DNA from: Torreya grandis
Lineage: Eukaryota > Streptophyta > Pinopsida > Cupressales > Taxaceae
DNA: 64,000 nt
Assembly (NCBI GenBank): GCA_037957365.1
Contig: JARHVA010000157.1
Span: forward strand, 6,322,501 to 6,386,500
Reading direction: 5' to 3'
Part shown: positions 1 to 10,255 of the stretch, piece after piece
Position numbering within the stretch: position 1 is the first letter of the stretch
Layout: each line of letters opens with the position of its first letter
The notes under the pieces: model-generated
Databases searched by the model: none
Told to the model about the DNA's origin: nothing
What the model saw: only the letters and a program-made list of their open reading frames with translations
Made by a program: the position numbers and the translations under genes

Positions 1-1894
1 GTATATCACCACAGAAAAGAACCATACACACCATCTACCAAGCCATCAAGTGAAACGATTGAATGATTAACCATAATTGAGTATGCCCATAATCAACCAC
101 CAAATCCCTTTTTGGTTGGGTTATTTAACCATGGTGAAATAAATTTCCATCAAACTAAGTCTCTTTAACTTATGGTTGAATTTAACTAATGCCATCACCT
201 TGGACTTCCAAGCCATAGCCATTTCTTGTAGTATTCATTTCATCCTAGTCCTTTCATGTACTATTACAAATTATAAAATAGTTTAGTTCTTTTAAGAACT
301 TAAAACTTATTTAACTACCTTAGTCCAAACATGGAATTATAAGATTATAGTGTTGGTATTTTTGGCAAACACTTACCATTGCTACTTAGACCTGAACTGG
401 TCTTGAGTAAAGAATCATAAAACTTATCAAAGGTCTTACGACATTCAACAACCTTTAATTTGGATTTGAATGCTATATGCATCCAACCTTCTTTGGTATA
501 TTCACATATATGTTATAACAAACATGTTATCATTCCAATGTGCATTTGGTTGCTCAAAACTACAACAATAAAGAAAAATGATAAACAAAAAGATTAAAGA
601 AATTTAATCAACACAAGATTGATAAACAAAATACACCAACACAACTCAAGATTAATATTAAAAAGACTCAAATTGGATGGTGACACCACTACATCATGAT
701 TCAAAATTAACTAAGTACTCTAACTTTTTCATTGCACATAAGCTTCCATACTCAACCTACGTTTATCTGTAATAATCCTGTGACCAAACCCACAAAGGCA
801 TCAACAATATCTGATAATCATAAAAATTATGCAAGTACATAATATAATGCTATATAAAGATCAGTTTAACCAAATTAAATGTTCTAAAATGAATCATAAT
901 ATCCATAATATAATGTATATAAATCATAATATTATTAATAATCAATCAAATCAATGCACTAGGTAGGTGTGGTCATCACACAATCCTAGTTGTCTATTCT
1001 TTGGATTCCTCAACCACTTTTCTTAGTTTGTTTGGTTTTATGTGCCCCATTTTTTGTCTTTCACATGTTTTTATGTTTTGGATTGAGCACCAATAAGGTC
1101 TTAATTTGAATTCAATAATTCTGTAATTACACAAGTAAATTGATGCGTCTAAGACAAACATTGACAAGAGATGCAACCTTCCAAACTCTATTACACTTTT
1201 ATTTATCTTATTACTATCATATTTTAAAGTGTGTACACCCCTTGTACCAAAATATTAATTAAATAATTAGTGAAATATCTTATATAACCTATTATTTTTG
1301 TGCATATCATTGATAGATATAAGGGGCCTTGATATTTCATTAGATCGCTTACCAACTTGGATGATTGCTAATTTTTATCTTGACAAAGAATGGGGGTATA
1401 AATAAGGCATATCCCTCAAAAATAATCTTATTTTATGGTATTACAAGGTGATTTAATCAAATTATGGTTTTTGAATAAGGAAAGTAATTTTTGGATCTTT
1501 GTAAATCATTTTGATAATTATAGAGAGTTTTTTTACAAGTAAGATCAAGTGAAGGTGCCCATAAAATTTTGTTAGAATTTGACATCATCTACTAGGATCT
1601 AACTCAATGACAAGGATCCTATTCAACTTGCCATGATAAAAATCCTATGATCCTAGTATTACTAAGATTAAACCTATATGGTCTTAGCTATTTTCTGTAT
1701 ATTCTTAGATTGACATCAATTTGTTGGGTTTTCTCCAAGATTGTTTATATACTTATTTTGAATTATTTTTAGCATCTGATAATACAAATGTAAGTCAAAA
1801 TTCATGTATTTATATATGAAATTTATTTGTCAATTTCCAAGCATATTACACATTTTAGATTTATTTTTACTATTTTACTATTATATTTAATCCA
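1..1894. other. unassigned AT-rich sequence
   Basis: No reading frame, repeat pair or RNA gene was recognised here. The sequence is AT-rich and looks like old, decayed non-coding DNA. It runs directly into the target site of the LTR retrotransposon that begins at 1900, and the same pre-insertion DNA continues after 6079. Confidence 0.5.
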
Positions 1895-1899
1895 TATTT
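1895..1899. repeat. target-site duplication, left (TATTT)
   Basis: TATTT immediately precedes the left LTR and recurs exactly after the right LTR at 6075-6079. Confidence 0.85.
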
Positions 1900-2004
1900 T
1901 GTGATGTCCCTTACTTAGGGGCTCCTTTTTCTACACAAAGCTCTGATACCACTGTGATGTCCCTTACTTAGGGGCTCCTTTTTCTGCACAAAGCTCTGAT
2001 CAAC
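1900..2004 (-). repeat. tandem U5/primer-binding-site modules (3' LTR copy)
   Basis: Two consecutive units of 53 and 52 bp start TGTGATGTCCC and end in AAGCTCTGAT (the first completes ATACCAC). They are followed at 2005 by a third, diverged start, TGTAATATCCCC. Each unit is therefore an LTR edge plus a primer-binding-site-like module. The same arrangement at 4732-4836 shows that it moved with the element. Confidence 0.85.
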
Positions 2005-3243
2005 TGTAATATCCCCTTCAAATAGGGAATAGAGAAACACAAATAGTTCTGAACAAAGATACAATCTTGTAGAATAAATTCAAATATGCATAAATAAATC
2101 ACAATATATCTCTTATTTGCTAATCAAATATCTTATCACTTGTTCAAATAATTACAATTACAGCCTTCTCTCATAAAAATAAAGAATATTAACATCCAGT
2201 CTTAAAACCCTGATCTTCTGCCAATCTAGAAATGAAACCTGAATTCTATCTCATCTCGGCTTGTTGTGTCAAACACACAGTCGCCGTCATCGATCGATAT
2301 ACTACCGACGTCGGTCTCTATAGGTCCTTCTCTATCGATGTCAGTCTTCAGTCAGCCGATGTCAGTCACTGGGGATCTCTGTCTGCCAAGGTCGGTGCCT
2401 GAGCGGATCTGTACGGACCTGTACGGACTTAGTACGGCCGCCAATTAAACACAACCTGTCTGTTTTCAACCCCTGATAGCTGAACAACCTGATCTCAAGA
2501 ATATATGATTCTAATATAGAGGATCTATATCTGTATAACTTATTGGATCAAAAACTAAATAAAGAAATACCTGAAATACTGTGATAACTTCTGTGTGAAG
2601 CTATCTCTCAAATCTGTATACCTCTGTGATAACTTTTATATGAATCTATCTCTCAATTTGGCAATAAATTAGCTAATATTTCACAGCCTCTAAATCACAC
2701 ACAATGAAGAGTTGACGTTCTCCACTGCAATGGAATCCTGGAACCCTTGGCTCAATCTTCACAGACGAATTCTTCAGAATCAATAATCAATTCATACATA
2801 ATCAATAATGGCCTCCATATGAAACCCTTATACCCTCAAAAGATATGCTTGCCCTAATTAGGGTTTTCTTAAATTAGCATTAGGGTTTCTAATTTAAAAT
2901 TAGACCAAATAATTAATATTTGATTAAATCAATCAAATATTAATATCTCCCTCAATATACGTCAGATCCTCGAACCGATCGAAGCTGGTGAATCAGGGAG
3001 TGATTTTGCACATGACCATACCAAAATAAGGGTGCTCTGCTGCATGTCAAATATCCCTAAATAATAGGAGCATCAAGCAAACATGTCTGAAAGACCCCGA
3101 ATGAACGCCCACTGAAACCATTCTACAAATTGAAGTTAAGCCAATCTCCATTATGACCCTCTATCCATCCTATTAGCCTATGAAGGTTGCATAATAGGCT
3201 AATCATGAAGTCTGTCAATGTCCTCTAAAAAGGGGACATGACA
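1900..3243 (-). repeat. 3' LTR of the PDS5-carrying element
   Basis: This is a 1344-bp LTR, downstream in the sense of the element. Its left end (U5 end on the minus strand) contains three tandem modules starting at 1900, 1953 and 2005. A GC-richer stretch around 2270-2450, with several GATGTCGGTC-like degenerate repeats, stands out from the AT-rich surroundings. Two plant telo-boxes (AAACCCTAA on the minus strand, at 2858-2866 and 2880-2888) and a perfect 14-bp stem hairpin (2912-2925 with 2931-2944) follow. The 60-codon open frame on the plus strand in the GC-rich part is antisense and probably not a gene. Confidence 0.92.
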
Positions 3244-3257
3244 ATCCGCTCCTCCTG
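3244..3257 (-). other. polypurine tract
   Basis: Read on the minus strand the bases abutting the 3' LTR are CAGGAGGAGCGGAT. This purine-rich run is in the position expected for plus-strand DNA priming, and it agrees with the minus orientation given by the primer-binding site. Confidence 0.7.
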
Positions 3258-3556
3258 AAATTGCTTGTCCCCAAGAAATCTCAGAACAATGAACCACTCG
3301 ATCCTCCTGGATCCCAAATGTAGTCATGATCTACACTGATGAAAATTAATGCAAACACCTATAATATCATTAGTAGTAGAACAAAGAGGAACCCATAATC
3401 AAATTGGCGAACACAACTCAACCAATCTCTGAAATCACAACTGCCCTGGATGTGTTGATACTGTAGGCTGTGTAATTGGCAACTGCAAATTCCATCTACA
3501 AAAGATGGTGTTAATCCATCCCATAACTGATCCCTCTATAACGGTGGCACAACCAA

Positions 3557-4645
3557 TCATACCACACTATCAAATGTGTGAGAAGAATCAATCTGGAGAC
3601 TCGACTCCACTGGTATCCCAAACTCCTCAAAATTAGGTACTCCCAAGTCTTGAATATGTGTGTGAGCCTCAACCACATGCTCCTCATAAGCAGCTATAGA
3701 AACATACTCATCACGAACACTCAGTGTACTAACATCTGAGTACACCTCCACACTCTGAATGCAAGCATCAAACTCATCCTCACTGTCTAACTCCTGAGTT
3801 AAACTCATCTTAAGACAAAGCTAATCCACAACATCCTCAACTACTCCTACCTGTGAAGATAATGTAGATGAATCATTACTTGAAGATGTGTTAATATCTC
3901 CCTGTACTGGATCAGCATGACTGTCAAACTCATCATGCAAGTTGTTGCATGTCATAGAGAAAGCACTACGATCCTTAGGCCTATTAATTAAACTCTTTAA
4001 CCACATACAAGCTCTAGGTGAGACATTTTCCCCTTTTGTCCAGACATACCATAAATCTTCTGCCAAAAGTTTAGAAATTTTATCCTCCTCCTCAAACAAG
4101 ATTGTGAACATGATAGAGTGCATTGATGCTAATACATCACTGGAATGAAACTCATCTAAAATATTCCAAAATATGTTAAACATCTTGTGAATGCCACCAA
4201 TACAACCTACTAACATCATAATGTTTTCAAATCCATACCTGGTAAATGTGTCAAGTAATCTTGCCCTCTTTGAGAAATGAGGGTCTCTAATGTCATCCAA
4301 CTTTTCGAAGCTTTTTACCATGGCGTGAAGTACCTCTCTCATAATCCGATCATCATAAAAATTAAAGCCAGCTATTATCCTCATGATTTCACTAATGCAA
4401 GAGAGAGTTACAAGTCTTACCACCTCATCATGATGTCTCAATAATCAGGGTTTCACCAAAGAATCAAACGCTGGAGATAACACTGTTTGCATCTCATAAA
4501 AATTTTACTGCTCAACCTTGCTTAAATAAATTTCTAACTCCTCCAAAGTTTTTAGAATGTCATCTGCTTGCTGGAATAGATTATCTAACTCCTTATTTTC
4601 ATTATGCATTCTTTCTTCCAAATCTTTGACACCTGTTATAGCCAT
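3557..4645 (-). pseudogene. captured PDS5-like cohesin-cofactor fragment with an acidic tail, three in-frame stops
   Basis: PDS5 is a HEAT-repeat protein that binds cohesin and regulates sister-chromatid cohesion in the nucleus. One minus-strand frame runs from ATG 4645-4643 to a stop at 3557-3559, about 362 codons. It is broken by TAA at 4505-4507, TGA at 4445-4447 and a stop at 3821-3823. Codons ~50-240 carry the plant PDS5 N-terminal pattern: SPAFDSLVKP, then LSCISEIMRI, NFYDDRIMREV, a KSFEKLDDIRD segment, LLDTF, and LASMHSIMFTILFEEED. The rest of the HEAT-repeat protein is absent; full PDS5 exceeds 1000 residues. No intron interrupts the region although plant PDS5 genes have many exons, so capture from a spliced transcript is likely. 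After codon ~240 the frame continues into an acidic Ser/Asp/Glu-rich tail that I do not recognise. The frame lies in sense with the retrotransposon, starting 73 bp downstream of its primer-binding site. The PDS5 assignment is by motif recognition only. Confidence 0.82.
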
Positions 4646-4649
4646 ACTG

Positions 4650-4836
4650 ATACCCAAACTACCCAACAGGATGGCAAGACATTAGCTCTGATGTGCCCAA
4701 CAGGATGGCAGGAATTTGGCTCTGATACCACTGTGATGTCCCTTACTTAGGGGCTCCTTTTTATGCACAAAGCTCTGATACCACTGTGATGTCCCTTACT
4801 TAGGGGCTCCTTTTTTTGCACAAAGCTCTGATCAAC
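4650..4836 (-). repeat. repeated primer-binding-site region (5' LTR copy plus interior)
   Basis: The 53/52-bp U5 modules start at 4732 and 4785, with the diverged third start at 4837. On the interior side the 15-mer CCCAACAGGATGGCA occurs at 4662-4676 and 4696-4710. Each copy is followed by a GCTCTGAT core, so a 34-bp unit carrying part of the primer-binding site is also duplicated inside the element. Confidence 0.8.
4718..4730 (-). other. primer-binding site, initiator-Met tRNA type
   Basis: Read on the minus strand this is TGGTATCAGAGCC, the standard plant retrotransposon site complementary to the 3' end of initiator tRNA-Met. It lies one base from the 5' LTR (ends 4732) and fixes the element's orientation as minus. 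Partial copies (GCTCTGAT core, plus strand) occur at about 4684, 4771 and 4823. Confidence 0.9.
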
Positions 4837-6074
4837 TGCAATATCCCCTTCAAATAGGGAATAGAGAAACACAAATAGTTTTGAACAAAGATACAATCTT
4901 GCAGAATAAATTCAAATATGCATAAATAAATCACAATATATCTCTTATCTGCTAATCAAATATCTTATCACTTGTTCAAATAATTACAATTACAGCCTTT
5001 TCTCATACAAATAAAGAATATTAACATCCAGTCTTAAAACCTTGATCTTCTACCAATCTAGAAATGAAACCTGAATTTTGTCTCATCTCGGCCTGTTGTG
5101 TCGAACACACAGTCGCCGTCGTCGATCGATATACTACCAACGTCGGTCTCTGTAGGTCCTTCTCTGCTGATGTCAGTCTTCAGTCAGCCGATGTTGGTCA
5201 TTGGGGATCTCTGTCTACCGAGGTCGGTGCCTGAGCAGATCTGTACAGACCTATACGAACTTAGTACGGCCGCCAATTAAACACAACCTGTCTATTTTCA
5301 ACCCCTGATAGTTGAACAACCTGATCTCAAGAATATATGATTCTAATACAGAGGATCTATATTTGTATAACTTATTAGATCAAAAACTAAATAAATAAAT
5401 ACCTGAAATACTGGGATAACTTCTTGTGAAGCTATCTCTCAAATCTGTATACCTCTGTGATAACTTTTGTATGAAGCTATCTCTCAATTTGGCAATAAAT
5501 CAACTGATATTTCACAGCCTCTAAATCGCACACAATGAAGAGTTGACATTCTCCACTGCAATGGAATCCTGGAACCCTTGGCTCAATCTTCACAGAAGAA
5601 TTCTTCAGAATCAATAATCAATTCATACATAATCAATAATGGCCTCCATGTGAAACCCTTATACCCTCAAAGGATATGCTTTCCCTAATTAGGGTTTTCT
5701 TAAATTAGCATTAGGGTTTCTAATTTAAAATTAGACCAAATAATTAATATTTGATTAAATCAATCACATATTAATATCTCCCTCAATATACGTCGAATCC
5801 TCGAACCGATTGAAGCTGGTGAATCAGGGAGTGATTCTGCACATGACCATACCAAAATAAGGGTGCTCTGCTGCATGTCAAATATCCCTAAATAATAGGA
5901 GCATCAAGCAAACATGTCTGAAAGACCCCAAATGAATGCCCACTGAAACCATTCTGCAAATTGAAGTTAAGCCAATCTCCATTATGACCCTCTATCCATC
6001 CTATTAGCCTATGAAGGTTGCATAATAGGCTAATTATGAAGTCTGTCAATGTCCTCTAAAAAGGGGACATGACA
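4732..6074 (-). repeat. 5' LTR of the PDS5-carrying element
   Basis: This 1343-bp LTR is homologous end to end with 1900-3243. In element orientation it is the promoter-bearing LTR. The 14-bp hairpin of the other copy is present at 5743-5775 with one base change in the right arm, and the GC-rich repeat segment is at about 5100-5280. Many differences between the two LTRs are C/T or G/A changes, as expected from methylated-cytosine decay. Confidence 0.92.
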
Positions 6075-6079
6075 TATTT
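6075..6079. repeat. target-site duplication, right (TATTT)
   Basis: This is the exact copy of 1895-1899, directly after the right LTR. Confidence 0.85.
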
Positions 6080-6718
6080 GTCTTGTGCATGTGCATATAA
6101 ATATTTACTATAATTTTTCTAGCCTAGAACCACATTATGCACTTTACCCATAAAATATTTTAGTAACCCATTACTATCTTACACCCAACCTTGTGGTTTC
6201 ATATTTTTGGTAAACCCATGCCCTCTTACACCACTTATAGTTTGATTGTTTCTTACATTGCATAGTGGATCTAATTTTTTTGAGGCCTTCCATAAACCAT
6301 TGCATTGCATGTTTCATTTCTTTCTAAGCATAACCCTTATTATTTTTATAAAATTAATTTGTATATGGTTGAGCTTATTTTGATTTTCCACCATTAACCC
6401 TAGCTCTTTATGAGTTGTTACAAACCTTATTCTACATCATATATATATTCTAAGTGAAGTAATAAATCGAATTTAAAACAAATTGATTTTTCTGAACTTC
6501 ATTTGCTTATTACTCACGTTTATTTTAAAATTTAAATGGAAATTATTTATGAGATTAATGTTTCATATGTTGATAACATTTGGATAATGATATGAGTGTA
6601 ATTATATGAATGCATATGGTTTGGATGCAAATGATATGAATGATATTGATGTGAATCAAAATGTTGCTACTAGATCTCAAAATAATATGATAATTTTTAT
6701 GTAGAGAAAGATAGGGTG

Positions 6719-6772
<54 letters not shown>

Positions 6773-6794
6773 TATTATAAAGCATCTTGGAGAA
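6080..6794. other. unassigned sequence with (AT)n microsatellite
   Basis: This continues the pre-insertion DNA that precedes 1895. No coding or element homology was recognised. A dinucleotide AT tract of about 44 bases lies at 6726-6769. Confidence 0.5.
6726..6769. repeat. (AT)n microsatellite
   Basis: An uninterrupted AT dinucleotide run directly upstream of the Gypsy gag relic. Confidence 0.95.
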
Positions 6795-8250
6795 ATGATT
6801 GCGGTGTTATATTTGTTAAAATATGTGAAAATTAAAGCCTTAGCTAAAATCCCATTATTGAGGAAAATAGATTTTATGGTTAATCATGGATCTCTGAATG
6901 CTTCTAATGATGCTCAATCTTCCAAATATTCCTCTACCATGCTTATTGATGTGGGCATGTCTCAAATTTATACTAATTTTGTTCCTCCTCTTATTTATTC
7001 TAATCATATTGCTATGAATTTTCCTTCTAAAACATGTTTTAATAACTATTTTATTATTCCTTAAATTCCTCAACCATCTCAAAAAAAATTCAACCCTTCC
7101 CTCTTATCCACACTATTTATCAAGTGGCTAATGTTTCTTTTAATGCTTATGTTACCAATATTTGGTTATAAATCCCAAAGTGATGTTCCTTTATAAAACC
7201 ATATAAATTATGCAACAATATATTTAATTTTTATCTTGAAGTTCTAAAAACTAGGTCATAAGGTCTATTTATATGATATACTACTTAACCCTTTTACATA
7301 TAAGATCCTTTCATATCCTTTATCTATCAGTTTTATATCTCTTACATTTGAATTATCCAACAAAAATGATGACCCTTATCATGATATCAAGTATTTATAT
7401 GCTTCATGTCTTGAAGTCATGCATAATGATAAGTTTTTGAAAAAAATATTTCCTATAAGCCTTATGCACTATGAACTTGATTGGTTTTATTTACCATATA
7501 TATTTTTACACTCTTTCAATTATTTGGTCAATATTTTATTAGCTAAATTTTTAGTCAACATTAGCATGAAGTTAATGTTTTCAAATATTTCTCAAGTTAA
7601 ACAAGGACCTAATGAGAATGTTAGTGAGTATGTGCTTAGATTAAAAACAAGTCTTACAAAGATGACTCACTAATTACTTGATAGTGAATTATAAAATATA
7701 TTCTCTTATAGTTTAATATAAAACATCAAAGACAAAGTGGTCTTTAAGTATTACTAATATTTAAATGAACATTTCCACATAGTTAGAAACTATGAGATCA
7801 AAATTTTAAAGGAAAACATGTTTAAATATGGGAATAATGACCTTACCTCTAATAGGGATAAATTACAAGGTAAATAGATATTCAAACCTAGGGCTAATGA
7901 TAATAATTTTCAACCTAATACTAAGTCCAATAATATAGTCTATGTGATACACCAACCATTAAATAGGATAATCCTTTCTCAACAAAGAAAAAGAAGATAA
8001 TTTATATGGTTAGTTGAGAGTCTTCAAAATACTTCAAATTTTTATTGAATCTCACATGATATATTTACCTCTTCAGTGAGATTTTGAATCAAAAATACCT
8101 TGCCTAAGAAAAATGTTGTTGATGCATATTGTGATTATAATAGACTATGTGGTCATTATATGAATAAATGTATAACTTTGAATAATATGATTCAAGAACT
8201 GATTGAAAACTACCAATTCCAAATAGAGGAACCAACAAGACTTTGAATGA
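6795..8250 (+). pseudogene. Ty3/Gypsy gag relic
   Basis: Gag forms the nucleocapsid of the retrotransposon particle. The segment at 7380-7680 has the retrotransposon-gag core pattern: a short acidic lead-in, YLYASCLEV, HNDKFLKKIFPISL, a DWFY helix, then a leucine/phenylalanine stretch. It continues into QGPNENVSEYVLRLK, typical of the second gag helix bundle. A nucleocapsid zinc-knuckle-like segment (YCDYNRLCGHYMNKC) lies near 8129-8173, with C, C, H and C in place. An in-frame lead-in with no clear match is at 6795-7061. Frameshifts and stops are frequent. No LTR or pol belonging to this fragment was found, so it is an isolated 5'-coding remnant. It is clearly related in sequence to the gag of element A near 13.3 kb. 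Confidence 0.7.
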
Positions 8251-9060
8251 ATTGAATTCCTTAATAAAACTTTCCTTGACTTAAGTATTTGTATAATTTC
8301 TCTAATCATAAAAATTTCCTTATATTAACACATTGGTAATAATAAGAGAAAGTATGGAGGATGATGAAGTTGCAAAAGGGGTTGTTAAGGCTACATATAC
8401 TATGGATTGAGTATAATTTTTTGATTGGGTGAAATATTTTGAAATAATAAGGGATGAAAAACATGTTGCGGAAGGGAAAGGAGCTATGAAATAGGTGGGT
8501 GTAAATAGATATACATAACCTATAACCATTTTTGTGATAAAGGATGATGTTGTTGAAGAAAATAAAGTGAATAAATCTAAATCATGTTACATTTCATATG
8601 GGGAAGAATTAGATGATGTCAAGGTAGGAAATGTGACTATATCAAATTATATTTACATTTCCATTGTGGATGATTTTGTGAAAGTAAGATATTCGAATAG
8701 ATGTAAATATATTCCCACCCTAACTATGGAAGAATAGGGTGCTATAGAAGAATATGGTGTTTCAGAATAAGATACTATTGTAGAAGTCAATGGTATTAAA
8801 GAAGTGGTGGATTTTTGTGGATTAAAAAAAATTCATATCATTTTAACTATTATCTACAAGTAATTTATGTATTTATTTGATTTATAGAAAACAAAAAAAA
8901 TTTGTGGATTCCATGTAGGTAAAACATTTTTCAAAATATTATTTGATGATGAAGTTCTTAGAAATAAGTGTAAGGGTTTGTTGGATTTTCTTTAGGGAGA
9001 TCAATCTTAAAAACTATAAAGGATGATATTTTGATTTCTAAATATTTATTCTTAATTTTT
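8251..9060 (+). other. unassigned, weakly coding-like sequence
   Basis: Several short plus-strand frames occur here, the longest at 8534-8737. They have Asp/Lys/Val-rich, coding-like composition but no family pattern I recognise. The stretch lies between the gag relic and the LINE ORF1 region and could belong to either. Confidence 0.3.
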
Positions 9061-9591
9061 ATGGAGGGTGTGGAAAATAAAATGAAGGTTCATGTAGATG
9101 TTTAGGATATTAATTCTTATATCTTAAAAAAATTAATGAATATTACTTCTCTCAAACTTTAGAGAGAGGAATAATGCTTTTTCGATGATATTTTTAAGTT
9201 TGGTATTTATCATATTAAAAATTACTTCCTTTGGATTCCTAAATATTATAATTATGCTTTGGATCTAGTGAAGTTAAAGGGTAATGACAATAAGACACTT
9301 TGGCTTATTCTAAACAATGAACTTAGAAATGAGGATATGATTGAGGTAAATTTTATTTCCTAGATGTTGCATGATAGTCAAGGGATTAATGAATGGGATA
9401 ATATGATTTTCACTACTACCAATTTTAACACTCTATTTGATGATGTGTTAAAAGATATAGAATCCCAACATTTTATTAATGACATACCCTCTCTTTTCCT
9501 TGGCCTCTCTAAATCATTGATTTTGCATATCAAGCTCAATCATTTCCATGTTATAGAAGAATTGAAATACATGTTGGAAGAGTGGATCTAG
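9061..9591 (+). pseudogene. unidentified broken reading frame
   Basis: One plus-strand frame stays largely open for about 177 codons, including an uninterrupted stretch at 9364-9591, with a few stops. The product would be hydrophilic, rich in Leu, Ile, Asn and Asp. I recognise no domain. Its position directly upstream of the repeat-bearing ORF1 segment of the LINE makes an ORF1 amino-terminal extension possible, but this is a guess from position only. Confidence 0.35.
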
Positions 9592-9882
9592 AAAATAATT
9601 TTTATATAGATAAGACTCTTCATAAATCTGACCCATATTTAATTATAAAATATCATCTGGAGAACATTAATATAAATAATTCCTTATACAAAATAAACAT
9701 TTATATTGGAAATGAGTCCTTTGAATAAGTTAATTCATATATTATTTAGAAAAAGGATACTAATATTATCAATAGTAAGCCTCCATCCTATAAATATTAC
9801 TCCCTTCTTGTGGTTTCTATAAATAAGGAATTAAAGGACACTAAAAAGGTTACTGTTGAAACATTTCATTCTCATAAATTCC

Positions 9883-10255
9883 TAGCTACTAGGTAAAATA
9901 AGGTTTCATTGGGGAAACAACAACTGTATATTGCTTAAAAAATAATTCACTATAAAAATGAGGAATAATTTATTATAGATAAGGTGCCATTATGCAAAAA
10001 TACACATCATTCTAAGGATCCCAAAAATTAAGGATTTACTATCTTGGCCACTAGAGTAAAAAAGGTTTCCTTATGACAATGCCAAACATTCATAGCTTAA
10101 AAAATATTTTTCCAAAGGAATGAAGATGAAGTTATTAAGGTTAAGGTTCCATTATTTAAAAATCCATACCTTTATAAGGATATTATTAAAAAAGGATTTA
10201 TGGCTACTGGGGAAAATAAGGTACCTTTGGGTCAATGTAGATCAATAAGAACAAC
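9883..10255 (+). repeat. coding-type tandem repeat in the LINE ORF1 region
   Basis: Units start at 9883, 10045 and 10201 with periods of 162 and 156 bp; the third is partial. Each begins with a [T/G]GGCTACTRGG-like core followed by AAAATAAGGT. Both periods are multiples of three (54 and 52 codons), and the translated units align (LATR/MATGENK, KVPL, a variable middle, KNP-rich end). This suggests an in-frame protein repeat before decay. Confidence 0.6.

Larger units (their letters stand above)
1900..6074 (-). mobile_element. complete non-autonomous LTR retrotransposon carrying a PDS5-like sequence
   Basis: Two direct repeats of 1344 and 1343 bp (1900-3243 and 4732-6074) bound a 1.49-kb interior. 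Each LTR reads TGTGATGTCCC at its left end and GGGACATGACA at its right end, an almost perfect terminal inverted repeat of the TG...CA type. The element is flanked by TATTT on both sides (1895-1899 and 6075-6079), a perfect 5-bp target-site duplication. The primer-binding site lies on the minus strand next to the right LTR, so transcription runs right to left. The interior contains no gag, protease, RT or integrase, so mobility must have come in trans. Its only coding content is the PDS5-like frame, in sense with the element. By eye the LTRs differ at roughly 4-6% of positions, mostly transitions, which makes this the youngest-looking insertion in the window. Confidence 0.93.

Noticed and set aside
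2266..2448. 60-codon open frame repeated at 5098-5280 in both LTRs
   Set aside because: It is antisense to the element and its conservation follows from LTR identity. It lies in a short-repeat-rich GC segment with no domain pattern.
3942..4148. Plus-strand 68-codon frame
   Set aside because: It is a mirror of the PDS5-like coding sequence on the minus strand.
6555..6785. Minus-strand 76-codon frame with Tyr/Ile repeats
   Set aside because: It is produced by the (AT)n microsatellite and flanking AT-rich DNA.
6855..7082. Minus-strand 75-codon frame
   Set aside because: It is antisense to the gag-relic lead-in on the plus strand and has no domain pattern.
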